From Gemmatimonadaceae bacterium (GTDB lineage: Bacteria; Gemmatimonadota; Gemmatimonadetes; Gemmatimonadales; Gemmatimonadaceae): DNA of 64,000 nucleotides. The notes under the pieces are model-generated. The model searched no databases and was not told the origin of the DNA. It saw only the letters and a list, made by a program, of their open reading frames with translations. The stretch covers positions 1 to 64,000 of the forward strand of contig JAICOJ010000009.1 in the NCBI GenBank assembly GCA_025930755.1, read 5' to 3'. Positions 45,467-54,390 of this stretch are shown in pieces. The translations under genes were made by a program, and so were the position numbers. The stretch's first letter is position 1, and each line of letters opens with the position of its first letter.

Positions 45467-46671
45467 TTCAGGAGTCCGACCTTCCGTCCGACTTTCTGGA
45501 AGCTCTTCACCGCGACGTCGAGATCCGCCCGCGTGTGCGCGGCGCTCACCTGGCATCGAATGCGGGCGTGGCCATGCGGAACCACCGGATAGCCGAAGCC
45601 GGTCACGAAAATTCCTTCGTCGAGCATCATGTCGCTGATCTGCATCGCGAGCGACGTTTCCCCGACGATGATCGGCACGATCGGCGTGTCGCCGGCGAGC
45701 GGTGTGAATCCCGCCTCCGTGATCGCCGAGCGAAAGTATCGAGCGTTCTCGTGGAGACGCGTGACGCGCTCGGGATGGGTCTCGATGAACCGCACCGCCG
45801 CGAGGGAGCTTCCCGCGACCGTCGGCGGCAGTGCGTTCGAGAAGAGCTGCGGGCGCGAGCGCTGCGTGAGATAGTCGCTGAGCGCGGCCGACCCGGCGGT
45901 GAAGCCTCCGGCGGCCCCACCCAACGCCTTGCCCAGCGTCGACGTGATGATGTCCACCTCCCCGAAGACGCCATGGTGCTCGGCCGTCCCGCGTCCGGTC
46001 TTGCCGAGTACCCCGGAGGCGTGGGAGTCGTCCATCGCGACGACGGCATCGTGCTCCCGGGCGATCTCGAGGATCTCCGGCAAGCGCGCAACGTCGCCCT
46101 CCATGGAGAAGACGCCATCGGTCCAGATGAGCTTGCGGCGCGCCCCGCGGTTGGCGGCGAGCTTGGCCCGCAGGTCATCCATGTCGGAGTGCCTGTAGAC
46201 GGCCGTCGTGCACTTCGTGATCGCCTTGGCGAGACGGATCGAGTCGATGATCGACGCGTGGTTGAGCGCGTCGGAGATGACGAAGTCGCCCTCCTCGACG
46301 ATCGTCGCGGTGAGCCCTTCGTTCGCGTTCCAGCACGAGACGTAGCTCATCGACGACTCGGTGCCGACGAAGCGCGCCAGCGCCTGCTCGAGCTGGCGGT
46401 GGATCGTGAACGTCCCGCAGATGAACCGCACGCTTCCGGTGCCCGCGCCATACTTGTCGAGCGCCTCATGTCCCGCATCGATCACCGACGGCTCGTCGGA
46501 CAGTCCCAGGTAGTTATTCGACGAGAGGATGAGCACATCGCCGCGCCCCTCCATCTGGACGTGCGAAGACTGCGGCGAGTCGATGTAGTTGAGGCGCTTG
46601 TAGACACGCTCGGCGCGAAGCTGCTCGAGGACGCCCGCGAGCTCCGTGTTGAAGCGACTGTTCAGGCTCAT
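45463..46671 (-). CDS. kbl: 2-amino-3-ketobutyrate CoA ligase (glycine C-acetyltransferase)
   Basis: ILSSNNYLGLSDEPSVIDAGHEALDKYGAGTGSVRFICGTFTIHRQLEQALARFVGTE. Confidence 0.95.
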   Translation of the reverse strand: MSLNSRFNTELAGVLEQLRAERVYKRLNYIDSPQSSHVQMEGRGDVLILSSNNYLGLSDEPSVIDAGHEALDKYGAGTGSVRFICGTFTIHRQLEQALARFVGTESSMSYVSCWNANEGLTATIVEEGDFVISDALNHASIIDSIRLAKAITKCTTAVYRHSDMDDLRAKLAANRGARRKLIWTDGVFSMEGDVARLPEILEIAREHDAVVAMDDSHASGVLGKTGRGTAEHHGVFGEVDIITSTLGKALGGAAGGFTAGSAALSDYLTQRSRPQLFSNALPPTVAGSSLAAVRFIETHPERVTRLHENARYFRSAITEAGFTPLAGDTPIVPIIVGETSLAMQISDMMLDEGIFVTGFGYPVVPHGHARIRCQVSAAHTRADLDVAVKSFQKVGRKVGLLK

Positions 46672-46679
46672 AAAGGAGA

Positions 46680-46768
46680 AGAGTGCGGATTGCCGGTTGC
46701 AGTGCGGATCCGGGAGATGCAGATGGTTCGCCGTTGCAGGCAATCCGCACTCCGCAATCCGCAATCGC
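46680..46768. repeat. Heptamer (GATTGCG)n inverted-repeat element between tdh and kbl
   Basis: gagtgcggattgccggttgcagtgcggatc ... gttgcaggcaatccgcactccgcaatccgcaatc. Confidence 0.9.
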
Positions 46769-46769
46769 C

Positions 46770-47795
46770 TTAGCTCACCTCGAAGATCACTTTCCCCGCC
46801 TCCCCGCTCTTGATCGCGTGGATCGCTTCATCCGCGTCCTCGAGAGGGAAGCGGTGTGTGATCACAGGGGTCGGATCGAACTCGCCCGAGCGGAGAAAGC
46901 GCGTCATCTGGTGCCAGGTGTCGTACATGCGGCGGCCCACGACACCATAGATCGTGATGCCCTTGAAGATGACTTCGGTCGCGAAGTTCACCTCCATCGG
47001 CGTGGCGGGAATTCCCAGCATCTGGACGCGGCCGCCGACGCGGACCAGGGCGAATGCCTGGTGGATCGCGGACGGCACTCCCGACATCTCGAGCACCACG
47101 TCCACGCCGAGCCCGGCGGTGTGACGTTTCACGACTGCCTCGGCCTCGTGCGGCTTCACCGTGTCGTCGGCGCCCATGCGACGGGCGAGCTCGAGCCGCG
47201 TGTCGTTCACATCGCTGGCGATGATGCGGGACGCGCCCGCCGCGTTGCAGATTCCGATCGCGAAGAGGCCAATCGGACCGCATCCCGTCACCAGCACGGT
47301 CGCGCCAGGAATCACGGCGGTGAGCGCCGTGTGGAAGGCGTTGCCCATCGGATCGTGAATGCCGCCAACCTCGAACGACACGTTGTCATCGAGCTGCCAC
47401 ACGTTCACCGCCGGCATGGCGATGTACTCGGCGAAGCATCCATCGCGGTCGACGCCGATGATGCGCGTGTGCGGGCACACGTGCGCATTCCCGGTGCGGC
47501 AGAGCAGACAGCGGCCGTCGACGATGTGGCCTTCCGCCGTGACACGGTCGCCCTCGCTGACGTCGCGCACCAGCGAGCCGACCGCCACGACCTCTCCGGC
47601 GAACTCGTGGCCCACGACGATCGGCGGCTTCACGCGGCCGCGCGCCCATTCGTCCCACTCGTAGATGTGCACGTCGGTTCCGCAAACCCCCGCGCAGCGG
47701 ACGCGGATGAGCACCTCGTCGTCGCGTATCTTCGGCTCCGGGACATCCTTCAGCTTGAAGCCAGGACCCGCGGTCTCCTTCACGAGTGCCTTCAC
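46770..47795 (-). CDS. tdh: L-threonine 3-dehydrogenase
   Basis: MKALVKETAGPGFKLKDVPEPKIRDDEVLIRVRCAGVCGTDVHIYEWDEWARGRVKPPIVVGHEFAGEVV. Confidence 0.96.
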   Translation of the reverse strand: MKALVKETAGPGFKLKDVPEPKIRDDEVLIRVRCAGVCGTDVHIYEWDEWARGRVKPPIVVGHEFAGEVVAVGSLVRDVSEGDRVTAEGHIVDGRCLLCRTGNAHVCPHTRIIGVDRDGCFAEYIAMPAVNVWQLDDNVSFEVGGIHDPMGNAFHTALTAVIPGATVLVTGCGPIGLFAIGICNAAGASRIIASDVNDTRLELARRMGADDTVKPHEAEAVVKRHTAGLGVDVVLEMSGVPSAIHQAFALVRVGGRVQMLGIPATPMEVNFATEVIFKGITIYGVVGRRMYDTWHQMTRFLRSGEFDPTPVITHRFPLEDADEAIHAIKSGEAGKVIFEVS

Positions 47796-47890
47796 GTGCG
47801 ACAGCTCCTGCGTCGGGTCGGTGGACGGGCCGCAGGGGGCGCGGCGAGCGGGAGTAAGCTGGCACGATAGGGGCCATCACGCCAGGTAAC

Positions 47891-48013
47891 GGCAAAGATG
47901 ACAGAATTCAGAAGACGGAATTCAGAATTCAGCAAGAGAAACAGGCAGCCCGTGGAAGCTGCCCGTCGTCGTCGTTGCGGTAGTCTGTATTCTGAATTCC
48001 GTCATCGCTTGCC
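47891..48013. repeat. Heptamer-like (AATTCAG)n inverted-repeat element
   Basis: ggcaaagatgacagaattcagaagacggaattcagaattcag ... gtctgtattctgaattccgtcatcgcttgcc. Confidence 0.93.
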
Positions 48014-48017
48014 GTTC

Positions 48018-50999
48018 TTAATCCGCCGGAACCAACGGCTCGATCCGCTCGACGCTGAGCGCGCGATGCCTGCCCGGCGCAACCGGCTCAATGCGGACCG
48101 CGCAGACCTTGAACTCGGGGATGTGGGCGTACGGGTCGAGCGCCGGGTTCGTCAGCAGATTCGCCGCTGCCTCACGATAGTGCATCGGCACGAACACCTG
48201 ATGCCGCGCCACGCGCGGTGACAGCCGCACCGCGATCTCGATGCTGTTCCGCCGCGAGGTGATGCGCACCGCGTCGCCGTCGCGGACACCCATCTCCGCG
48301 GCGTCGGCGGGAGACAGCTCCACGGTGGGCACCGGCTCGCGCGAATCCAGTCCTTGCGAGCGTCGTGTCATCGTTCCGGTATGCCAGTGATAGAGCTGGC
48401 GTCCGGTGTTCATCCAGAACGGGAACTCCTCGTCTGGCAGCTCCGCGGGCGGCAGGAATTCCACCGGCACGAGCGTCGCCTTGCCGTCGGCGGTCGGGAA
48501 TCGATCGGCGAACAGGAACGCCGTCCCGGGATGTGTCGCGTGCTCCACCGGGTACTGAAGCCCTCCGGTTTCCTGGAGTCGAGCGTGTGTAATCCCACGC
48601 CAGGACGGTGTCACGCTCGCGATCTCCTCCATCACGTCCGCCGCGGTGCTGAAGGGCGTGGGAAGCCCGATGCGGTTCGACAGCTCGAGGAGGATCTCGA
48701 GATCGCCCCGGGCCGCGCCGGGGGCGGGAATCGCCTTACGAGCGAGCTGCACCCGCCGCTCGGTGTTCACGTACGTTCCGTCCTTCTCGGCGAACGACGC
48801 GCCCGGCAGCACGACGTCGGCGTAGCGGGCCGTTTCGGTGAGAAAGAGATCGTGGACCGCGAGGAACTCGAGCCCCAGGAACCATTCCTCGGCGTGCGCC
48901 ACGTCGGGGTCCGAGATGATGGGATTCTCGCCCATGATGTACATGCCGCGCACCGGGCTGCCCTTGGTGACGATCTGCGTGACCTTGAGCCCTGGTGTCA
49001 GCGACAGCCGTTCATCGGGGACGCCCCATGCCTGCGCGAACCGATGACGAATCGATGGGTCCGTCACCGGTTGATAGTCCGTGTACACCATGGGAATCGC
49101 ACCGACGTCGCTTGCGCCCTGGACGTTGTTCTGCCCGCGAATGGGAAGCATCGCGGCGCCCCACCGCCCGATCATCCCCGTCGCGAGGATGAGGTTGAGC
49201 AGGGAAGCGACGATGTCCGTTCCCGTCCGGTGCTGCGTGAGTCCCATTGCCCACAGCGTCGATGACCTCGGACCCCGCGCGTACAGCTCCGCCGCGCGTC
49301 GAATGAGATGCGCGGGGATGCCCGAGATGGTTTCCGCCCGCTCCGGCGTATAGGGCTCGACCGCGCGCGCCACCTCGTCGAATCCGTGGGTCCGCTCCCG
49401 AATGAACGCCTGGTCGTGGAGCCCGAGGTGGATGACGTGATGCAGCATCGCATTGAGGAGCGCGACGTCGGTACCGGGCAGCATCTGCAGATGGATGTCC
49501 GCGCGCTGCGCCAGCTCAATGCGCCGCGGATCGGCGACGATGAGCTTTGCGCCCCGCCGCTGCGCCCGCTTGAGCGCGGCTCCGAACACCGGATGTGACT
49601 CGGTGGTGTTCGCGCCCAGCAGGAAGATCACGTCCGATTCGCACTCCACCTCGCGCATCGATCCCGACGCTGCGCTGGTATTCATCGCGCGCTGCATCGC
49701 GCTCACCGACGACGAATGGCACAGTCGCGTGCAGTGGTCGACGTTGTTGGTTCCGATACCGGCCCGGAAGAGCCGCTGGAGAACGTAGTTCTCCTCATTG
49801 GAGCACTTCGCCGAGCAGAAAACCGCCAGCGAATCAGAGCCGTGGCTGTCGCGAAGGCGAGTGAGCTCCTGCGCCACGATCTCCATCGCTTCTTCCCATG
49901 TTCCTTCGCGGAAGGGCTCATACCAGTCGGCCGGTGTGGCAACGCGATCGCGCGGATCCCCAAGCGGCCCACCAACGGTCGGAAGTCGACGCAGCGGGTT
50001 GATCCTGGGACGGGACTTCTGCGTGTTGGACTCACCCTCGATGTCGCGCCACGGTCCTCCGCGGCGGCCCCATCGCTTCACATCCGCCGGGTCCCCCTCG
50101 TAGCGCCAGCGGCCATCGCGCTTCACCCAGCCCTTGCGAATCAAGGGCGTCGTCAGGCGATCGCGATGCAGCACGAAGTCGGTGCCGAAGCGACCCTTCA
50201 CGCACGTCGAGCCCATGTTCGGCGTCGCTTCCTCGATCCACGGGCTGTTCACGCGCACGACGTCCGTGCCGCGCACCTCCAGGTCGAGCTGACAGCCGAC
50301 GCCGCAGTACGGGCACACGCTGCGCACGGACGTCGCCGGCTTCTGCATCGCGTCGCGCGCGAACTTCGCGAGTGGCAGCACGTCGTGAATGGCCCCGGTT
50401 GGGCAGACGCGAACGCACTCACCGCACCAGGTGCATCCGGCATGCTCGGGATTCCCATCCGCTCCGACAATGATCTCCGCGTGATCTCCGCGATAGGCGA
50501 CGTCGAGGACGCCAACCACCTGAATGTCCGCGCAGGCACGAACGCACCGCGTGCACAGAATGCACGTGGACATGTCGTGCTGGATCATCGGGTCGCCCGC
50601 TCGATCATCGCCGGCGCGAAGCGGGAGCCCCGAGCGGTTCTCGACGCTCACACCGTAGCGCTTCACCATCCGCTCGAACTCGTTCTGCGCCCCGCGCTCG
50701 TCGATCCGTTCCGCGGGATATCGCTCCAGCAGCATCCCGAGGACGCCGCGCCGGTTCTCGACGGCGGCGTACGACTCCGTCGTCACCTTCATTCCGTCTG
50801 CCGCGGTGGTCGCGCATGCCGGCAGGAGCTTCGCGCTCCCTTCCACCGACACGAGGCACACGCGACAATTGCCGACGATCGGCAGCGTCGGATACCAGCA
50901 CAGCGTAGGCACGTCGATGCCGATCTGCCGCGCTGCATCGAGAATGGTCGCGCCGTCGCGAACGGTGACGTCGGTGCCGTTGACGGTAAGTGTCGCCAT
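48018..50999 (-). CDS. Molybdopterin formate dehydrogenase alpha subunit with N-terminal ferredoxin domains
   Basis: ATLTVNGTDVTVRDGATILDAARQIGIDVPTLCWYP; CSVCPYCGVGCQLDL-type 4Fe4S; DHCTRLCHSSSVSAMQ active-site Cys. Confidence 0.93.
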   Translation of the reverse strand: MATLTVNGTDVTVRDGATILDAARQIGIDVPTLCWYPTLPIVGNCRVCLVSVEGSAKLLPACATTAADGMKVTTESYAAVENRRGVLGMLLERYPAERIDERGAQNEFERMVKRYGVSVENRSGLPLRAGDDRAGDPMIQHDMSTCILCTRCVRACADIQVVGVLDVAYRGDHAEIIVGADGNPEHAGCTWCGECVRVCPTGAIHDVLPLAKFARDAMQKPATSVRSVCPYCGVGCQLDLEVRGTDVVRVNSPWIEEATPNMGSTCVKGRFGTDFVLHRDRLTTPLIRKGWVKRDGRWRYEGDPADVKRWGRRGGPWRDIEGESNTQKSRPRINPLRRLPTVGGPLGDPRDRVATPADWYEPFREGTWEEAMEIVAQELTRLRDSHGSDSLAVFCSAKCSNEENYVLQRLFRAGIGTNNVDHCTRLCHSSSVSAMQRAMNTSAASGSMREVECESDVIFLLGANTTESHPVFGAALKRAQRRGAKLIVADPRRIELAQRADIHLQMLPGTDVALLNAMLHHVIHLGLHDQAFIRERTHGFDEVARAVEPYTPERAETISGIPAHLIRRAAELYARGPRSSTLWAMGLTQHRTGTDIVASLLNLILATGMIGRWGAAMLPIRGQNNVQGASDVGAIPMVYTDYQPVTDPSIRHRFAQAWGVPDERLSLTPGLKVTQIVTKGSPVRGMYIMGENPIISDPDVAHAEEWFLGLEFLAVHDLFLTETARYADVVLPGASFAEKDGTYVNTERRVQLARKAIPAPGAARGDLEILLELSNRIGLPTPFSTAADVMEEIASVTPSWRGITHARLQETGGLQYPVEHATHPGTAFLFADRFPTADGKATLVPVEFLPPAELPDEEFPFWMNTGRQLYHWHTGTMTRRSQGLDSREPVPTVELSPADAAEMGVRDGDAVRITSRRNSIEIAVRLSPRVARHQVFVPMHYREAAANLLTNPALDPYAHIPEFKVCAVRIEPVAPGRHRALSVERIEPLVPAD

Positions 51000-51137
51000 G
51001 CGGGGTTCGGGAGGAGTTCGGGCCAGCGGCCTTCCTTATATATAGGGCGCGCCCCCCCTCGTTCAACCTGTCTGAAACGTGACCCTTGAATGGTCGGCAC
51101 AGTCATTCTGACGACTGCACGCCCATAGGCCAGATCA

Positions 51138-52868
51138 GTGTCCGATACTCCCGCTCGCCCCGCGAGCGTCGTCACCTCACGCATAACGCTCTCGGTGACG
51201 TGCCCGCGATGCGGCGCGTCGCTTTCCGCTTCGCTCACGGTTTGCGCGAAGTGCGGAGCCGCGTTGTCCGAGGCGCCCGCCGGTGAGACGACGTATACGG
51301 GTGATCAGACGGACAAGCTCCGCGCTCGGCTTCAGGAGTCGATCGGCGAGGCCTTCGAGCTCATGGAGCTGCTCGGTCGCGGCGGCATGGGCATCGTGTT
51401 TCGCGCGCGCGAACGCGCGCTGGATCGCGAAGTCGCGCTCAAGGTGCTCGCGCTCGATCCGGTGTTCGCGCCCGAGGCCTACGGTCGCTTCGAGCGCGAA
51501 GCGAAGCTCGCCGCCAAGCTCGATCATCCCAACATCGTTCCGATCTTCGCCGTCGGTCACGGAAACTCGATCGCGTATTACACCATGCGCCTCGTGCGCG
51601 GTGGCACGCTCGAGAGCATCGTCGCCAGCAAGAAGGCGCTCGAGTTCGACTATTGCGTGCGTGTTCTGCGCGACGTCGCCGCCGCGCTCGACCATGCCCA
51701 CCGCCAGGGCGTCGTCCACCGCGACATCAAGCCGGCGAACATTCTCCTCGGCGAGTCGGGGCATGCCATGGTCGCCGACTTCGGTATCGCGAAGGCGCTG
51801 GGCAACACGACGGCGAACGCGACAGGCACCGGCATCATTGGATCGCCCGCGTACATGTCCCCGGAGCAGTGGCGCGGCGAAGAGCTCGATGGACGCGCCG
51901 ATCAATACGCGCTGGCGGTGGTCGCCTACGAGATGCTCTCCGGGGTGCGGCCCTTCGAGACCGCTCGCGTCGAAGATCTGCTCACGTTGCATCTCTCCGC
52001 GGAGATGCCCGACATCACCGCGATTCGTCCCGCATTGCCGGCGAGCGCGGATGCGGCGCTGCGCCGCGCGATGTCGAAGCTGTCATCCGAACGCTTCTCG
52101 ACCGTCACCGGCTTCGTCGAAGCACTCGCGGGACGCCGACCGGCGGGTCCGTCCCCGACCACCGCGCGCGGTCCTCGATATGAGCCGAGGCGAAAGCGTC
52201 GCGGGTTTCCGTGGAAGACGACCGTCGCCGTCGCGGCGCTCGCGGCCGTAGTATATGGCGTTCCCCCGGTGCGCGCGCAGGCGCTGGAGTTCTGGGGCGG
52301 GCTGGTTCATGCCGCCACCCTGCTTCGCGATCAGGCGCAACAGCTCGCCGCTTCCGGGGCAGCAGCGCAACCGGTCACCGCCGCGGTTGCGATGCAGGAC
52401 TCCGCGGTGCCGAAGGACACGGGTGCCGCACCGGATACGACTCGGCGACCCGACTCGGTCATGGCCGCTCCTCTGGAGCTCGAGCGCGCGCCGCTCGTGC
52501 TCGATGACTCGAGTGTCGTCCGATCACCTGTTGGGCCGGCGCCATTCCGCATGACCGGCGCCCGACATGGTTGGATCAAGGTCACTGTCGCCGGCGGCAC
52601 GGCTCCGATCATCATCGACGGCCGCTCATACGGCTCGGCCCCGCAGGTCATCCGCGTCGACAAGGGACTGCACATCGTCACCGTGCGCGGTGCCGGCGAC
52701 CTGTTCATGCCCTTCCAGCATGATGTTCAGGTGGCGGAAGGTGACACCGTCATCGCGGCGTTCGAGGTCCCCGTGCGTCGCGTCGCGCCAGTCCAGCCGG
52801 CGCAGAGCGATACGACGGCCCCACAACCGCCGGCGGCCGACAGTACGACGCCACCCGCGTCCCGCTGA
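51138..52868 (+). CDS. Serine/threonine protein kinase with N-terminal zinc ribbon and C-terminal PEGA-like segment
   Basis: VTCPRCGASL..CAKCGAAL; LLGRGGMGIVFRARERALDREVALKVL; VVHRDIKPANILLGESGHAMVADFGIAKAL. Confidence 0.93.
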   Translation: MSDTPARPASVVTSRITLSVTCPRCGASLSASLTVCAKCGAALSEAPAGETTYTGDQTDKLRARLQESIGEAFELMELLGRGGMGIVFRARERALDREVALKVLALDPVFAPEAYGRFEREAKLAAKLDHPNIVPIFAVGHGNSIAYYTMRLVRGGTLESIVASKKALEFDYCVRVLRDVAAALDHAHRQGVVHRDIKPANILLGESGHAMVADFGIAKALGNTTANATGTGIIGSPAYMSPEQWRGEELDGRADQYALAVVAYEMLSGVRPFETARVEDLLTLHLSAEMPDITAIRPALPASADAALRRAMSKLSSERFSTVTGFVEALAGRRPAGPSPTTARGPRYEPRRKRRGFPWKTTVAVAALAAVVYGVPPVRAQALEFWGGLVHAATLLRDQAQQLAASGAAAQPVTAAVAMQDSAVPKDTGAAPDTTRRPDSVMAAPLELERAPLVLDDSSVVRSPVGPAPFRMTGARHGWIKVTVAGGTAPIIIDGRSYGSAPQVIRVDKGLHIVTVRGAGDLFMPFQHDVQVAEGDTVIAAFEVPVRRVAPVQPAQSDTTAPQPPAADSTTPPASR

Positions 52869-52877
52869 CCGTACTCG

Positions 52878-54206
52878 TCAGGCACGCGCCAGGATTCTGG
52901 CGATGCGGCCGGCCGCGCGTTCCCCACTCACGACGGCGCCCTCGACGAGGGGCATCGTGAGATAATCTCCCGCCAGCGCCACTGGCAGCTCCAACGCCTC
53001 CTCGAGGCCGCGGCCGAATGCGCGATGCGCGAGAAACCCCGGCTCCGCGAGCGGCGTCCCTTCGTCGAAACGAAATACGCGGGCGCGTGCGACCGCTCCG
53101 CGTGTCTCCGGGACCAGCCGTTCGATCTCCGGCATCATCGCGGCGACGATCTCGGCCACTGGATGATTCGCGAGCCGCTCGACGGCATCCGGAGTCGGCC
53201 ACGCGAGCACAATTCCCGCCGACCGATCCTCGGCAGTCCACCGGCCCGCCGGGAGTGCGCACGCGCTCACCATCGTGGCCTCGGATGGATCGGCGAGCAC
53301 GCCGAACGTCTCTGCGCGCAGCGGCTGCTCGAGAGTCAGCATCACCGTCCAGGTCGGTCGCGTGACGACAGAGGCGAGCCAGCGCACCAGGGCGTGCGTC
53401 TCGCCGACGATGGGTCCGAGGAAGGCGTGCGCGACCGCGGCGCTGGTCGCGATCACGATCGCGTCCGCGCGCCATTCCCGATGCGTGCGATCGCGAGCCA
53501 CGGCGCCCGCCGGCGTGATCTGAATCACGTCGACGTGCGCATTGAGCTCCAGTCGCACGCCATCGGCGGCCGTCGCGAGGACATGCGACCACCCGTCGCG
53601 ACTCGCGAGCAGTGTGGCATCGCTGCCATATCGTCCGAGTGCGAGAAAGAACGCCAGACTCGTTTCACGGCCGCGCGCGCCGTAGAACGCATTCAACGGC
53701 GGCTCGACGAGCACGTTCGCCGCACGCTCGCTGATCGCCCGTTCCACGAAGGAACGCGCTGATACACCGTCCAGCGCCTCCAGCCCGTCGTTGTCGTCCG
53801 CACGGAGCGAGCCCGCGTGCCGCGCGAGGAGGGGGAGCAGGGTGGTGCCGAGCTTCAGCTTGTCGCCCGGCCCCAGTCCGCCGAAGCGCAACATCGAGGC
53901 GATCGAGCCGAAGCGAATGGGAAGCCGCTTGCCGTCGCGCACGAAGACGTCGCGCGCGTTCGTTGCATCGAGCCGAGCGGCGGCGAGAAGGCGCATCGTG
54001 TGCGTGAAGCTCGACGCGATCAGCTGTGCGCCGGTGTCGACGGCGCCCTCGCTGCGCGCATCGCTCCGCGCGCGTCCGCCGAGCACGGCGTGTCGCTCGA
54101 GGAGTGTCACGACATGTCCCCGTGCGCGAAGCGCAGCCGCCGCGGCGACGCCACTGAAACCGCCTCCGATCACGAGGATGTGTGCCGATGTGCGTGCATC
54201 GCTCAT
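52878..54206 (-). CDS. FAD-dependent amine-oxidase-like flavoprotein (HpnE-like)
   Basis: HILVIGGGFSGVAAAAALRARGHVVTLLERHAVLGGRARSD; C-terminal LAGDYLTMPLVEGAVVSGERAAGRIA. Confidence 0.85.
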   Translation of the reverse strand: MSDARTSAHILVIGGGFSGVAAAAALRARGHVVTLLERHAVLGGRARSDARSEGAVDTGAQLIASSFTHTMRLLAAARLDATNARDVFVRDGKRLPIRFGSIASMLRFGGLGPGDKLKLGTTLLPLLARHAGSLRADDNDGLEALDGVSARSFVERAISERAANVLVEPPLNAFYGARGRETSLAFFLALGRYGSDATLLASRDGWSHVLATAADGVRLELNAHVDVIQITPAGAVARDRTHREWRADAIVIATSAAVAHAFLGPIVGETHALVRWLASVVTRPTWTVMLTLEQPLRAETFGVLADPSEATMVSACALPAGRWTAEDRSAGIVLAWPTPDAVERLANHPVAEIVAAMMPEIERLVPETRGAVARARVFRFDEGTPLAEPGFLAHRAFGRGLEEALELPVALAGDYLTMPLVEGAVVSGERAAGRIARILARA

Positions 54207-54264
54207 TCGTCGCAGGTCGCTCGCATGATGGTTGACGTGCTGTAAAAAAACTTCCTTGCGCTAT

Positions 54265-54293
54265 TGCATGTGTCTGAGGGCATTTCTATATTC
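54265..54293 (+). promoter_or_regulatory. Sigma70-like promoter TTGCAT-N17-TATATT upstream of the tldD/tldE cluster
   Basis: ttgcat gtgtctgagggcatttc tatatt. Confidence 0.5.
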
Positions 54294-54390
54294 GCGCCGG
54301 AAGACGATACCTGCACGCGATGCGCGTCGCGCCAGCTCGAGTGCTGCGTCGACGACGAGAGTTCACCGAGTGCGAGCACGAGGGTGTTGA

